Assembly: GCA_013824115.1 (NCBI GenBank)
Contig: PNNG01000038.1
Span: forward strand, 1-64,000
DNA length: 64,000 nt
DNA from: Sphingobacteriaceae bacterium
GTDB taxonomy: Bacteria > Bacteroidota > Bacteroidia > UBA7662
Reading direction: 5' to 3'
Part shown: positions 33,138 to 42,340 of the stretch, in pieces
How positions within the stretch are numbered: the first letter of the stretch is position 1
Layout of the letters: each line of letters begins with the position of its first letter
Program-made: the position numbers and the translations under genes
The notes under the pieces: generated by a model
Databases searched by the model: none
Told to the model about the DNA's origin: nothing
Seen by the model: only the letters and a program-made list of their open reading frames with translations

Positions 33138-33145
33138 TAATTTTG
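33138..33145 (+). promoter_or_regulatory. -7 box for M3 peptidase gene
   Basis: TAATTTTG matches TAnnTTTG exactly and ends 4 bases before the ATG at 33150. Confidence 0.6.
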
Positions 33146-33149
33146 CAAT

Positions 33150-34886
33150 ATGCCACAGCTGATTTCCCTTCCCAAAAACCGCCGCTTTGTTGCTGCCGAC
33201 CTCAGTATTACCGCTTGGAGCGTATTGGAGCCCTATTTCGAACAACTGGCTGCCGCCTCTTTGTCGACCCGCGAGCAGCTCGAAGCCTGGCTCGCCCAAC
33301 GATCCGAATTGGAAGCGGTGATTGACGAAGACCAGGCTTGGCGTTATATCCGCATGACCTGCGATACCACCAACAGCGCATACCGCGAGGCGTACCAGTT
33401 CTTCATCGGTGAAATTTTTCCGCAATTGGCTCCTTGGGACGACCGTTTGAACCGCCAGTTGCTCGCCAGTGAGGCCATCGACAGCATGAGCGACCCGGCA
33501 TTTTCTCTTTACCGCCGTCGGGTAGAAGCCGCCATACGCCTCTACCGCGAAGAAAATGTACCCCTACAAGCCCAGTGTAAAGAGCTGGAAAGTGCCTATG
33601 GAGCCGTGATTGGCGCCATGAGCATCACCCATAACGGACAAGAACTCACCCTGCCCCAAGCGGCACAACTTCTTAAATCGGCCGACCGCAACGAACGACA
33701 GCAGGTGTGGCAGGCGATGGTAAACCGCCGGGCACAAGACCAGGATAAACTCGACGATTTGCTCAGCCAGCTCATCGCCCTGCGACACCAAATTGCCACA
33801 CAAGCCGGTTTTGCGAGCTATACCCAATACCGCTTTCTCGAGCTGGGCCGTTTCGACTATACCGAAGCCGATTGCCTGCAGTTCCACGATACCATCGGCC
33901 GATTGGTAGTGCCCCTCAAGGCCCGCTTTGATGCCGACCGTGCCCAGGAACTTGGACTTGATCAATTGCGCCCCTGGGATGTAAAAGCCGAAGCAGTTGG
34001 TAAAAGTCCGCTCAAACCCTTTGCCGACGAAGCCGAACTCATAGAGCGCAGCATTGGGGCCTTTGCCAATATCGATCCGTATTTTGGCGACTGCCTGTAC
34101 AGCATGCAGCAAATGAGGCATTTCGACCTCAGCTCGCGCAAGGGCAAGGCCCCGGGCGGTTACAATTATCCCCTACTCGAAAGCGGTGCGCCCTTCATCT
34201 TTATGAATGCGGCCGGCAGCATGGAAGACCTCGAAACCATGATGCACGAAGGCGGACATGCCGTGCATTCGTTCCTCACCAAAGACTTGAGCCTGAGTGC
34301 CTACAAAAGCCTGCCCAGCGAAACCGCCGAATTGGCTTCTATGTCGATGGAGTTGATTTCGATGGATCAATACCCGCTCTTCTTTGCCACCGAAGCGGAA
34401 CAAAAACGTGCCCGTTACGAACAAATTCAGCGTGCCGTAAGCGTACTGCCCTGGATTGCCACCATTGATGCCTTCCAGCATTGGTTGTACGCCAACCCCC
34501 AACATACCGTAGCCGAGCGCCGTGCCCAATGGCAGCGGCTGTTTAGCAGATTTGCCTCTCCGGTAGTAGACTGGAGCAGTTTAGAGCAGTATTTACCCAT
34601 GCAATGGCAGGGACAACTGCATATTTTTGAAGTGCCTTTTTACTACATCGAATACGGTTTTGCACAATTGGGTGCTTTGGGCGTTTGGAAAAACTACCAC
34701 GAAAATGCTGCCCAAGCCTTGGCAGCTTACAAAGCTGGCTTGTCGCTGGGTCATACCCGCACCATTCCGGAGGTTTATGCCGCTGCAGGGGTGAAATTCG
34801 ATTTCAGCGAAGCCTATTTGGCCGAATTGCTTGCCTTTGTGAATAGCCAGCTTAATGCTTTGAGGCTTGAAGGGCCGGTTTCTTAA
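33150..34886 (+). CDS. M3 family oligoendopeptidase
   Basis: A 578-aa zinc metallopeptidase of the PepF/thimet group that cuts short peptides in the cytoplasm. The catalytic site is TMMHEGGHAVHSF (HExxH) near residue 364, followed about 25 residues later by the third-ligand helix ETAELASMSMELIS. KGKAPGGYNYPL upstream and FYYIEYGFAQLGAL downstream are further M3 signatures. No signal peptide. The -7 box 4 bases upstream fixes the ATG and predicts a leaderless mRNA. Confidence 0.95.
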   Translation: MPQLISLPKNRRFVAADLSITAWSVLEPYFEQLAAASLSTREQLEAWLAQRSELEAVIDEDQAWRYIRMTCDTTNSAYREAYQFFIGEIFPQLAPWDDRLNRQLLASEAIDSMSDPAFSLYRRRVEAAIRLYREENVPLQAQCKELESAYGAVIGAMSITHNGQELTLPQAAQLLKSADRNERQQVWQAMVNRRAQDQDKLDDLLSQLIALRHQIATQAGFASYTQYRFLELGRFDYTEADCLQFHDTIGRLVVPLKARFDADRAQELGLDQLRPWDVKAEAVGKSPLKPFADEAELIERSIGAFANIDPYFGDCLYSMQQMRHFDLSSRKGKAPGGYNYPLLESGAPFIFMNAAGSMEDLETMMHEGGHAVHSFLTKDLSLSAYKSLPSETAELASMSMELISMDQYPLFFATEAEQKRARYEQIQRAVSVLPWIATIDAFQHWLYANPQHTVAERRAQWQRLFSRFASPVVDWSSLEQYLPMQWQGQLHIFEVPFYYIEYGFAQLGALGVWKNYHENAAQALAAYKAGLSLGHTRTIPEVYAAAGVKFDFSEAYLAELLAFVNSQLNALRLEGPVS

Positions 34887-34907
34887 CAGCCCTTTGAACC
34901 ACCTTTG

Positions 34908-34915
34908 TATCTTTA
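34908..34915 (+). promoter_or_regulatory. -7-like box for methyltransferase gene
   Basis: TATCTTTA, one mismatch to TAnnTTTG, ends 4 bases before the ATG at 34920. Confidence 0.45.
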
Positions 34916-34919
34916 GGCC

Positions 34920-35759
34920 ATGTTGAACCTGCGCAAACTGTATTACCAACTCAGTCCCGAAAACCGTTTGCGGGCACGGCGACTTTATTTTTTGCCTGTT
35001 GATTTGTGGGAGCAATTCACGGGCAAACGCCCGCATTTGAGTCCACCGCGGGGCATGATTTTCGTCGGTTCGGGCGACTTTGCACTGCAGGGCCGCTTGC
35101 TGCTCGATCAGCTGATAAGGCTCGGTCGGCTCCAACCCAACGAAAGTGTTTTGGACGTAGGCTCAGGCATCGGCAGGGTAGCAGCACCCCTTACCTCTTA
35201 CCTCAACAAGGAGGGCAGTTACGAAGGATTCGATATAGTGAAAAGCGGGGTGGCCTGGTGCAATCAAAATATTGCCGCCAAGTATCCCAACTTCAGGTTT
35301 CTGCATATCGACCTCAAAAACGACCTGTACAACCTCAGCACCGAACTAGAAGCCAAGGCCTTTATTTTTCCGTATGACGATGAGCGCTTTGACCTGGTAT
35401 TCCTCTTTTCGGTTTTTACCCATATGATGCCCGAAGATGTAGCCAATTACCTCAAGCAAATTGCGCGGGTGCTCAAGCCGGGTGGACGTTGTTTGGCCAC
35501 CTTTTTTGTACTCAACCACGATAGCCGGCAAGGGATGATGCAGTACGACGGACTCAAATTCGTGCACCACTACGGCAATTACGCGCTCATCGATCCGGAA
35601 GTAAAAGAAGCGAACATTGCCTTTGACGAAAGCTGGCTGATGCAGGCCATTGCCGCAGCCGGTTTGGAAGTGGCTGGCAACTGGCCGGGTTATTGGCCGG
35701 GGCGCGATAAAAGCGCTTGCGAAGGCTTTCAAGACACCCTATTGCTGCGCAAACCATGA
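34920..35759 (+). CDS. Class I SAM-dependent methyltransferase
   Basis: A 279-aa methyltransferase. SAM-binding motif I is VLDVGSGIGRVAAPL, the acidic residue follows in YEGFDIVKSGVAWC, and motif IV is FDLVFLFSVFTHMMPEDVA with VLKPGGRCLATFF after it (in parts). The substrate is not evident. Its stop overlaps the start of the trmH-like gene by ATGA, so the two are translationally coupled. Confidence 0.88.
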   Translation: MLNLRKLYYQLSPENRLRARRLYFLPVDLWEQFTGKRPHLSPPRGMIFVGSGDFALQGRLLLDQLIRLGRLQPNESVLDVGSGIGRVAAPLTSYLNKEGSYEGFDIVKSGVAWCNQNIAAKYPNFRFLHIDLKNDLYNLSTELEAKAFIFPYDDERFDLVFLFSVFTHMMPEDVANYLKQIARVLKPGGRCLATFFVLNHDSRQGMMQYDGLKFVHHYGNYALIDPEVKEANIAFDESWLMQAIAAAGLEVAGNWPGYWPGRDKSACEGFQDTLLLRKP

Positions 35760-36439
35760 GTGAACAGCACCAGCTGCTGCAACGCATTGCTTTTTTAGAG
35801 CAGCACATTTCGGAACACCGGCTTCAAAAAATCAAAAACGTACTGGCACAACGCACCCGGCACCTCACCGTGGTGCTCGAAAACCTCTACCATCCCGAAA
35901 ACGGCAATGCTGTAATGCGTTCGGTAGAGTGTTTTGGCTTACAGGAAATGCAGGTGATCCAGGAAAAATACGACTGGAAATACAGCCTCAAGATTGCACG
36001 CGGGGCTGCTAAATGGACCGAAGTGCAAACCTATGGACAAGAAGAAGGCGGAGCCAAAGCCTGTTATGCTGATTTACGTGTGCGCGGCTACCAATTGGTG
36101 GCTACAGACCCCCAACCCGGCAGTTGCACCGCTCAAAACCTCGACATCAGCCGTCCGGTTGCCCTTATTTTTGGTACCGAAAGCACCGGTGTCGCTCCCG
36201 AAACCCTGGCCATGGCCGATGCGCGCATCCATATTCCCATGGTAGGCTTTACCGAGAGCTTCAACATCAGCGTAAGTGCGGGCATTTTGCTGGCCCAATT
36301 GCGTCAGCGACTCGAAAAAGAGGTTCCCCATTGGCAGCTAAACGAGGCCGACCAGCTCCACATTTATGCCGACTGGCTCACCAAATCGGTACGGCATGCC
36401 GATGCATTGCTGCGGGCCTTTGAAAAAGACAGTAAGTAG
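35756..36439 (+). CDS. trmH: TrmH/SpoU family RNA 2'-O-methyltransferase
   Basis: A 227-aa SPOUT enzyme, probably tRNA Gm18 methyltransferase. The three SPOUT motifs are present: VLENLYHPENGNAVMRSVECFG (motif 1, quoted in part: NLYHPENGNAVMRS), VALIFGTESTGVAP (motif 2) and HIPMVGFTESFNISVSAGILL (motif 3, in part). The N-terminal and C-terminal helical extensions match TrmH more than TrmL. It overlaps the upstream methyltransferase gene by 4 bases. The 255 bp that follow (36440-36694) hold no gene or clear terminator. Confidence 0.9.
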   Translation: MSEQHQLLQRIAFLEQHISEHRLQKIKNVLAQRTRHLTVVLENLYHPENGNAVMRSVECFGLQEMQVIQEKYDWKYSLKIARGAAKWTEVQTYGQEEGGAKACYADLRVRGYQLVATDPQPGSCTAQNLDISRPVALIFGTESTGVAPETLAMADARIHIPMVGFTESFNISVSAGILLAQLRQRLEKEVPHWQLNEADQLHIYADWLTKSVRHADALLRAFEKDSK

Positions 36440-36694
36440 TGCCCTTTGAGGCAGTTTGTTTAATGCACTCTTTTTTAACGGTAGCGCTCCCGCATTGTGG
36501 TACCCGCATCGCCCAGCTCGCGAAAAAACGGGTTGCCACACCGGTGCTTTGCGGTAGTTCCCTCTCTGTTGCGGCCCCAAACATTCGAGCCGCCATGAAC
36601 TTTGTAGCTTATTTGTAGAAAACGGCATCGCCGCAAGAAAGGGGCCCAATGGCCCATTCCCCCCTTTTCCGTAGTTTGCAACAAATTCAACCTC

Positions 36695-38752
36695 ATGCGC
36701 CTGATCCTTATTTGCGCCATATTGGTACTGGCTGCAGCTTGCTCCAAACCCGCTTCCCAACAAGTCCAATTATCATCGCCCGATGGCCTTTTGCAAGCCG
36801 AAGTATACCTCACCGCCGATGGCCAACCAGGCTACCGCTTGCTGCGGGGCGAGGTGGTGCTCATTGACAGCAGCAGCCTGGGACTCGATTTTGGTGGGAA
36901 AGCCGCCACTTGGGACTGGCAATCGGCTGAAACCGACAGCATCCGCGAAAGTTGGGAAATGCCCTGGGGCGAGCAACGGGTGGTGGAGAACCATGCGAAC
37001 AGCTTGTCGCTTCGGCTTCGTACAGGGCAAGACCTGCAAATGACACTGCACTTCCGCCTGAGCAACGACGGCCTGGCCTTCCGCTACGAATTGCCGGCCC
37101 AAGGCAATGATTCGGTACTTTACCTGCGCGAAGAGCTGAGCGCATTCAACCTGCCCGCCGATGCCACAGCCTGGTGGCTGCCCGGCGATTGGGACATCAA
37201 CGAGCACCTCTACACCCGCTCGGCGGTGAGTAAAATCAATGCCCTCAGCAAGCGCAACCACCCCAACCTGGCACAAACTTACATTCCGCATAACGCCGTA
37301 CTCACACCCTTCACCCAGCGCCGCGCCGATGGCATCCACCTGGCCTTCCACGAAGCCAGTTTGGTAGATTATCCAGAAATGACCTTGGGAGTTGACACCA
37401 ACAACCTCCGCCTCAACAGCATTTTGGTGGGCAGCGATAACACGCCCTACAAAGCCGAACTGCGCCTGCCCTTCAAAACGCCCTGGCGGGTGGTGATGGT
37501 AAGCCAAAACGCGGCCGGACTCCTCGCCTCGCGCCTCATCGACAACCTGAACGAACCGGCGAAACTGGCAGATGTAAGCTGGTTCAAACCCACCAAATAC
37601 GTAGGCATGTGGTGGCAAATGCACTTGGGCATCAACAGCTGGGACATGGCCAGTGGCAAACACGGGGCTACCACCGCCAAGGTGAAAGAACTCATTGATT
37701 TTGCGGCCGAAAACGGCATCGGAGCGATTTTGGTGGAGGGCTGGAATACCGGCTGGGAACATTGGATTGGCTTTGAAGACCGCGAAGGGGTGTTCGACTT
37801 TGTGACGCCCTATGCCGACTATGATTTGGAAGGCATTGTGGCCTACGGCAGAGCCAAGGGGGTGGAGCTGATCATGCACCACGAAACTTCCTCGGCGGTT
37901 ACCACCTATGACCAACAGCTCGATACCGCTTACCGCCTCATGGACCGCCTCGGCATTCGGGCCGTAAAAACGGGCTATGTAGGCAAAATCATTCCCAAAG
38001 GCGAATACCACCACGGGCAATACATGGTGCGGCACCATCACCGTGTGATTGAAAAGGCCGCCCAGTACCGGGTGGCGGTGAATGCCCACGAGCCCATTAA
38101 AGGGGCCGGCATCAGGCGTACCTGGCCGAATGTGATTTCGAGGGAGGGTTTGCGTGGACAAGAATTCAACGCCTGGAGCAGCGATGGCGGCAATCCGCCC
38201 GACCACCTGCCCACCGTGGCTTTCACCCGCCTGCTCGACGGACCGATTGACTATACCCCCGGCATTTTCAACCTCTCACTCAAACCCCACAAACCCAACA
38301 ACCAGGTAAACACCACCCTGGCGCATCAGCTGGCCTTGTATGTGGTGATTTACAGTCCCATCCAAATGGTTCCCGACCTGCCCGAGCATTACCGCGGCCA
38401 TCCCGCCTTTCAGTTCATCCGCGATGTGGCGGTTGATTGGGAGCAAAGCCGTGTGTTGGCTGGCGAAGTAGGCGAATATGCCGTGGTTGCCCGGCAAGAA
38501 CGCGGGGGCGACCGCTGGTTTTTGGGTGCCATTACGGGTTACGAGGCCCGGCAGCTCGACCTGCCGCTCGATTTCCTCGCCTCTGGCAAAAAATACCGGG
38601 TGGTGGTATACGAAGATGCCCCCGATGCCCACTGGCAAAACAAGCCGGCGGCCTACAACATCCGCACCCTCGAGCTACAAAAAGGCGACCGCCTGCAGCT
38701 ATCGCTGGCGCCAGGGGGTGGAGCAGCGGTGAGTTTGGTGCCGGTAAATTAA
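36695..38752 (+). CDS. Glycoside hydrolase family 97 lipoprotein, inverting type
   Basis: A 685-aa enzyme with a lipoprotein signal (LAAAC, Cys16). The N-terminal beta-sandwich domain covers about 25-290, the catalytic barrel about 295-570 and a C-terminal beta domain the rest. The barrel has VGMWWQMHLG, ILVEGWNTGWE, IMHHETSSAV, AVKTGYVGKIIPKGEYHHGQ (as in SusB), the VNAHEPIKGAGIRRTWPN segment with the catalytic Glu, and GQEFNAW. The VKTGYVG text in place of a nucleophile Asp places it with inverting alpha-glucosidase-type GH97, not the retaining alpha-galactosidases. Its stop overlaps that of the convergent SoxB-like gene. Confidence 0.92.
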   Translation: MRLILICAILVLAAACSKPASQQVQLSSPDGLLQAEVYLTADGQPGYRLLRGEVVLIDSSSLGLDFGGKAATWDWQSAETDSIRESWEMPWGEQRVVENHANSLSLRLRTGQDLQMTLHFRLSNDGLAFRYELPAQGNDSVLYLREELSAFNLPADATAWWLPGDWDINEHLYTRSAVSKINALSKRNHPNLAQTYIPHNAVLTPFTQRRADGIHLAFHEASLVDYPEMTLGVDTNNLRLNSILVGSDNTPYKAELRLPFKTPWRVVMVSQNAAGLLASRLIDNLNEPAKLADVSWFKPTKYVGMWWQMHLGINSWDMASGKHGATTAKVKELIDFAAENGIGAILVEGWNTGWEHWIGFEDREGVFDFVTPYADYDLEGIVAYGRAKGVELIMHHETSSAVTTYDQQLDTAYRLMDRLGIRAVKTGYVGKIIPKGEYHHGQYMVRHHHRVIEKAAQYRVAVNAHEPIKGAGIRRTWPNVISREGLRGQEFNAWSSDGGNPPDHLPTVAFTRLLDGPIDYTPGIFNLSLKPHKPNNQVNTTLAHQLALYVVIYSPIQMVPDLPEHYRGHPAFQFIRDVAVDWEQSRVLAGEVGEYAVVARQERGGDRWFLGAITGYEARQLDLPLDFLASGKKYRVVVYEDAPDAHWQNKPAAYNIRTLELQKGDRLQLSLAPGGGAAVSLVPVN

Positions 38753-38778
38753 CGGAAGGTATACGGCACCCCACTCAC
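38729..38778. terminator. Hairpin spanning two convergent stop codons
   Basis: Imperfect inverted repeat: 15-base arms at 38729-38743 and 38764-38778 (GTGAGT and GTGCCG paired, two mismatches between). The loop contains the overlapping stop codons of the GH97 and SoxB-like genes. It could act in both directions, although no T-run is present. Confidence 0.5.
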
Positions 38779-40461
38779 CTGCGTAAGCAATTCCTGCGAC
38801 GCATCTAACACCCGGGCATTGCCGGCGGGCAGGGGACACACCGGTGAATTTTCCTTGAGGTAGGCACGCAGCACGCCATGCAGGGTGTAGGGCTCGTTTT
38901 TGGCATTTTTTACCCCTTTGATGCGGCAAAGCATGTCGGCCGGATCGCCGTCGCGTTCGCAGGCGGAAATGCTGTAGGTGCGTTGTTCGTCGAGGGGTTC
39001 GCCGGCCACCTTCACTTCTTGCACACGCTGGCCTTTGGGACCAAAAGCGTTAAAAGTTACCGTCATGCCCTTGAATTTGATCACCCAGCCTCCAAAACGC
39101 TCGGCAGCATTTTTGGCGAACACATTGTTGAGCTCTTTTTCGAGCCAGGTTTTCAATTGGGCGCCGGTAACGGTTCCCGAACGCACGGTGCTGTCTACCG
39201 GCAGCATGTCGTATAAAAAGCCGTTGGTGATGGGGATGTTGCCGGTATGGTCGGGCGTGGCGCGCGGAGGACAAAAACGAAAGCCGTTCGACAACACGAT
39301 GTCGATATGCGGCATTTGCCACTTCAGCGCATCGAGGAGCAGGGTGTCGATGGTGTTTTCGATCACAAAGTAGCGGTACAGGGGCACCGAACTGTAGCCA
39401 ATGACCTGCTCGATGCTGTTGAGAAAGGGCTTTTCGAGCTCCGAAACCATTTTTTGCATACCGGCATCGGGCTTTAGTTGGGTGGCACTTACCTCCAGCA
39501 GATCGTACTTTTCTTCGAGCACTTTGCCGTTTTGCACCTTCAATTGCAGCTTGCCTATAAACGAACCAAAGGCGCCGGGCTCCACCACTTTGCTGTAAGC
39601 ACATACGATGGGCTCGCGCACGCGTTCGTGGGTGTCGCCACCCAAGATGATGTCGATGCCTGCACATTCGGGCATGTTGGCGAGCGCAATTTGCTGCGAC
39701 AAGCCCAGGTGGGCCAGCATGATCACATAGGCGCAGCCCTCGTCTTCACGCAGCACTTTTACATAATGTGCCAGGTTTTCTTCGGGCTTGGTGTACACTA
39801 TGCCCTTGCTGTAGTTGGGCGACTGGCGCATGGGCACCAAATGGTCGGTATAGCCCAAGAAGCCGATTTTGACGCCGGCTACCTGCCAAATGTGGTAAGG
39901 ATGGAAAATGAGCTCGCCTTTTTGGCCTTCGCCGAGGTCGTGGTACATATTGGCGCATACCTTGGGGGCATTGAGTCCGCCCAAAAGCTGCTGCATGGCC
40001 TTTTTGTAATATACCACCTCCCAGTTGCCGGGCAGGTAGAGGTCGTAGCCGAGGCCGTTGAGGATAGGCTGCATGGCTTTGCCGGTGGTTTTTACCGACA
40101 ATTCACTGCCTTGAAACATATCGCCCGTATCAATTATGAAGGTGTGCTTGTTTTTTTTGCGTTCGGCCTGAAAAAGGCTGGCCATGTTGGCATAACCGCC
40201 GGTTTTGCGGAAAACAGCTTTGTTGTTCTCCCAAAAAAGCTCGTCGTGGGCGTGGATTTGGCAGTGTACATCGGTGCTTTGCAAGATGTTGAGCCAAACC
40301 GCACCTGCTTTTCGGGCAGCGGTTTCCGCTTCGGTTTCCAAGGCATGGGCATCGGTGCTGTTTGCCAACGACAAGGCCGGCATCACCACGGGTGCGGCGA
40401 GGCCGAGGGTGGTTATTTTTTTGAGGAAGTCGCGGCGGTTGTCGGAAGAAGAGGAACTCAT
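38749..40461 (-). CDS. soxB: SoxB-type thiosulfohydrolase / 5'-nucleotidase family metallohydrolase
   Basis: A 570-aa periplasmic enzyme with a Tat signal (RRDFLKK, then LGLAAPVVMPALSLA). The metallophosphatase domain has QSTDVHCQIHAHDELFW, FIIDTGDMFQGSE, LPGNWEVVYY, VIMLAHLGLSQQ and IILGGDTHERV; the C-terminal 5'-nucleotidase-like domain follows. NWE instead of NHE/NHD in the third motif and the Tat signal favour SoxB, the di-manganese enzyme that releases sulfate from SoxY-bound sulfur, over UshA. GGDTH where GGHTH is usual is odd. SoxYZ is not in the window, so ordinary nucleotidase activity remains possible. It is separated from the sulfur operon by a 470-bp repeat region. Confidence 0.75.
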   Translation of the reverse strand: MSSSSSDNRRDFLKKITTLGLAAPVVMPALSLANSTDAHALETEAETAARKAGAVWLNILQSTDVHCQIHAHDELFWENNKAVFRKTGGYANMASLFQAERKKNKHTFIIDTGDMFQGSELSVKTTGKAMQPILNGLGYDLYLPGNWEVVYYKKAMQQLLGGLNAPKVCANMYHDLGEGQKGELIFHPYHIWQVAGVKIGFLGYTDHLVPMRQSPNYSKGIVYTKPEENLAHYVKVLREDEGCAYVIMLAHLGLSQQIALANMPECAGIDIILGGDTHERVREPIVCAYSKVVEPGAFGSFIGKLQLKVQNGKVLEEKYDLLEVSATQLKPDAGMQKMVSELEKPFLNSIEQVIGYSSVPLYRYFVIENTIDTLLLDALKWQMPHIDIVLSNGFRFCPPRATPDHTGNIPITNGFLYDMLPVDSTVRSGTVTGAQLKTWLEKELNNVFAKNAAERFGGWVIKFKGMTVTFNAFGPKGQRVQEVKVAGEPLDEQRTYSISACERDGDPADMLCRIKGVKNAKNEPYTLHGVLRAYLKENSPVCPLPAGNARVLDASQELLTQVSGVPYTFR

Positions 40462-40580
40462 AAACGGATTTTAGGAAAAACGAAATGCCAACATAAGCTT
40501 TTTTAGCGGGTGTGGCTGTAACCTGGGTTACAAAGGGGCTCGATATGCAACCAAATGCGCATCTCGCGTTGGTTAATTGA

Positions 40581-40923
40581 TTCCTTCCATCTGGCGGTCA
40601 TCCCTGTGGGACACACATGCCGCCCCGACAGGGCTTTTAACCGAGACTCGCCTTTATTTGCTACACACATTTCGCCCCCCTGGTGCTTGCATTATTCCAG
40701 CCCCGGTAGGGGCAACATGTGCGTCATCTAGCAACGCTCGGCCGCTGAGCCCCGGTAGGGGCGATATATGCGTAGACCCCGCGAATGCATCACAAAAAAA
40801 ATGCGCCCTGTATGGGCGCGATGCGCGACCAAACGTGAATCATGGGTTGGTGAATAGATTCCCTCCATCTGGCGGTCATCCCTGTGGGACACACATGCCG
40901 CCCCCCTGGTGCTTGCAGCATCT
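40581..40923. repeat. Mosaic of duplicated segments and GC-rich palindromes
   Basis: The gene-free interval 40462-40931 is built of repeats. A segment of about 45 bp (near GATTCC(T/C)TCCATCTGG, ending ACACACATGCCGCCCC) occurs at 40581-40626 and again at 40858-40904. A second segment, CCCCCCTGGTGCTTGCA, occurs near 40673-40690 and 40900-40917. The palindrome GCCCCGGTAGGGGC occurs at 40700-40713 and 40749-40762, and GCGCCC-N5-GGGCGC at 40803-40819. The GGTAGGGGC(N)ATAT(A)TGCGTAGA type is a familiar dispersed repeat in Bacteroidota. Confidence 0.8.
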
Positions 40924-40931
40924 ATGAATTG

Positions 40932-42332
40932 CTAAAATTGATAATTCACCACCACGTTCCACAACGACATGTTCACCTTGTTTACCACCCAGCGGTCGTT
41001 GAGCGGACCGGTTGACATGGGCGTTTTGTACACATACAACAGCTGCCCGGTGAAACCTTCGAACCAACCGCCAAAGGTGTAAAAGGCATCAAGGTTGATT
41101 TGGTAGTACGAAGGCATGGCATATTTGTTCCGGGCCGCATCATCGGGGGCAGGCAGGCGGTAAGCGCCAGTGCCGCTGCTTAGCATGAGTCGGCCATTCA
41201 CTTGCTTTTTGATGCTTAGGCTCACGGCATCCACATTGGCGTAACCTTCGTTTCGTTCACGCGGCAAAAAGGTAAACATCGGATCGCGGCCCCACTCGCG
41301 TGGCATGAGGTAACGGTCGGCATCGGCAATGTGGCTGTAATTGAGGGTCACTTGAAATTTACGGGGCAAATCGGCACCCAGACGGGCACCATACACCCGG
41401 GCGCGGTGTCCAGGCTGCAAATAATCGTGCGCGGCACCGGCTTCCACCAGGCCGTTTTGGGCAATGAACTTTGCACCCGCACGCAAGGCACCGTCGCCCA
41501 ACGTCAAACGGTAATCGGCCTGCAAAAGGAGATTGTTCATGAGCCGATCTACATACATGTTCCAGGCCTGCAGCTCTAACCCTGCTACTGGCTTGTAGTT
41601 GGCACCTACAAAGGCTACGTATTCAGTGGGAATTTTTCCTGCATAATTGCTGGCTTGACCGCTGGTATTCACACCCGTTGGAAACACCCCAATCGAATGC
41701 CCAATGCCAAACCAACGTACCGTACTCCGGGGCGATAGGGCATACAAATAGGCTCCGTGCAAGTGTAGTTTAGGATGCGCTTGCCATTGCACTTGCAGTC
41801 CTTCTACCAAGGTGGGGCGCTGGCGGCCGTCTTGCGGATTGATAAAGGGCGATCGGATGTGCTGTTTGCCAAAAACAACCTCCAAATGCTGCCGGCTGTA
41901 TTTGATGTACAGATCCTCCAACCGGTCCATGTCTTCGCGCTCGTGCGGCCGTTCCACATCAAATAAGCCCACTTCGTAGCGGTTGGGCACACCTGAACGT
42001 ATATCTGGCTGGTAAATGCTGTTCGAAAAGAGGTTGTAGTTGAAAAAGCCACTCAAACCCATCTGAAAACCACGAAGCGACCCGCTTTCGTAGGCAATGC
42101 CCATTCCGGCAGCCAAGGCGTGATAGTCCTGAAAGCCATCGACATTGTCGGTAGCCATAAAAAAAGTACGGCCGTGGCCAAAAAGTGTTCCCTTTCTGAA
42201 AAACTGCTGGAGTGATTTGGCCTCCACGCTGTCGCGCTCCTGCTCAATGGGGTGCACGTAGGGATGTACCCCTTGGGCCATACCCATGGCGGGGAGCAGC
42301 CAAAGGCCGACCCAAAAAATGCCTTTTTGCAT
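40932..42332 (-). CDS. OprD-like outer-membrane porin
   Basis: A 466-aa beta-barrel protein with a signal peptide (residues 1-19, ending GMAQG). Features: FMATDNVDGFQDYHALAAG, VVFGKQHIRSPFINPQDGRQRP (in parts), long stretches of alternating residues, and a final aromatic in VVNYQF. These resemble the OprD/alginate-export porin group. It is the last gene of the sulfur operon (8 bases after the DsrE gene), which suggests uptake of a small anion such as thiosulfate or release of its oxidation product; the cargo is inferred. Confidence 0.75.
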   Translation of the reverse strand: MQKGIFWVGLWLLPAMGMAQGVHPYVHPIEQERDSVEAKSLQQFFRKGTLFGHGRTFFMATDNVDGFQDYHALAAGMGIAYESGSLRGFQMGLSGFFNYNLFSNSIYQPDIRSGVPNRYEVGLFDVERPHEREDMDRLEDLYIKYSRQHLEVVFGKQHIRSPFINPQDGRQRPTLVEGLQVQWQAHPKLHLHGAYLYALSPRSTVRWFGIGHSIGVFPTGVNTSGQASNYAGKIPTEYVAFVGANYKPVAGLELQAWNMYVDRLMNNLLLQADYRLTLGDGALRAGAKFIAQNGLVEAGAAHDYLQPGHRARVYGARLGADLPRKFQVTLNYSHIADADRYLMPREWGRDPMFTFLPRERNEGYANVDAVSLSIKKQVNGRLMLSSGTGAYRLPAPDDAARNKYAMPSYYQINLDAFYTFGGWFEGFTGQLLYVYKTPMSTGPLNDRWVVNKVNMSLWNVVVNYQF

Positions 42333-42340
42333 GCGTTTAC

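Noticed and set aside
36773-38206. 477-codon open frame on the minus strand
   Set aside because: It lies wholly antisense to the GH97 gene, whose family motifs are clear; the frame has low-complexity, unfamiliar sequence.
39478-40506. 342-codon open frame on the plus strand
   Set aside because: Antisense shadow of the SoxB-like gene; no recognisable domain.
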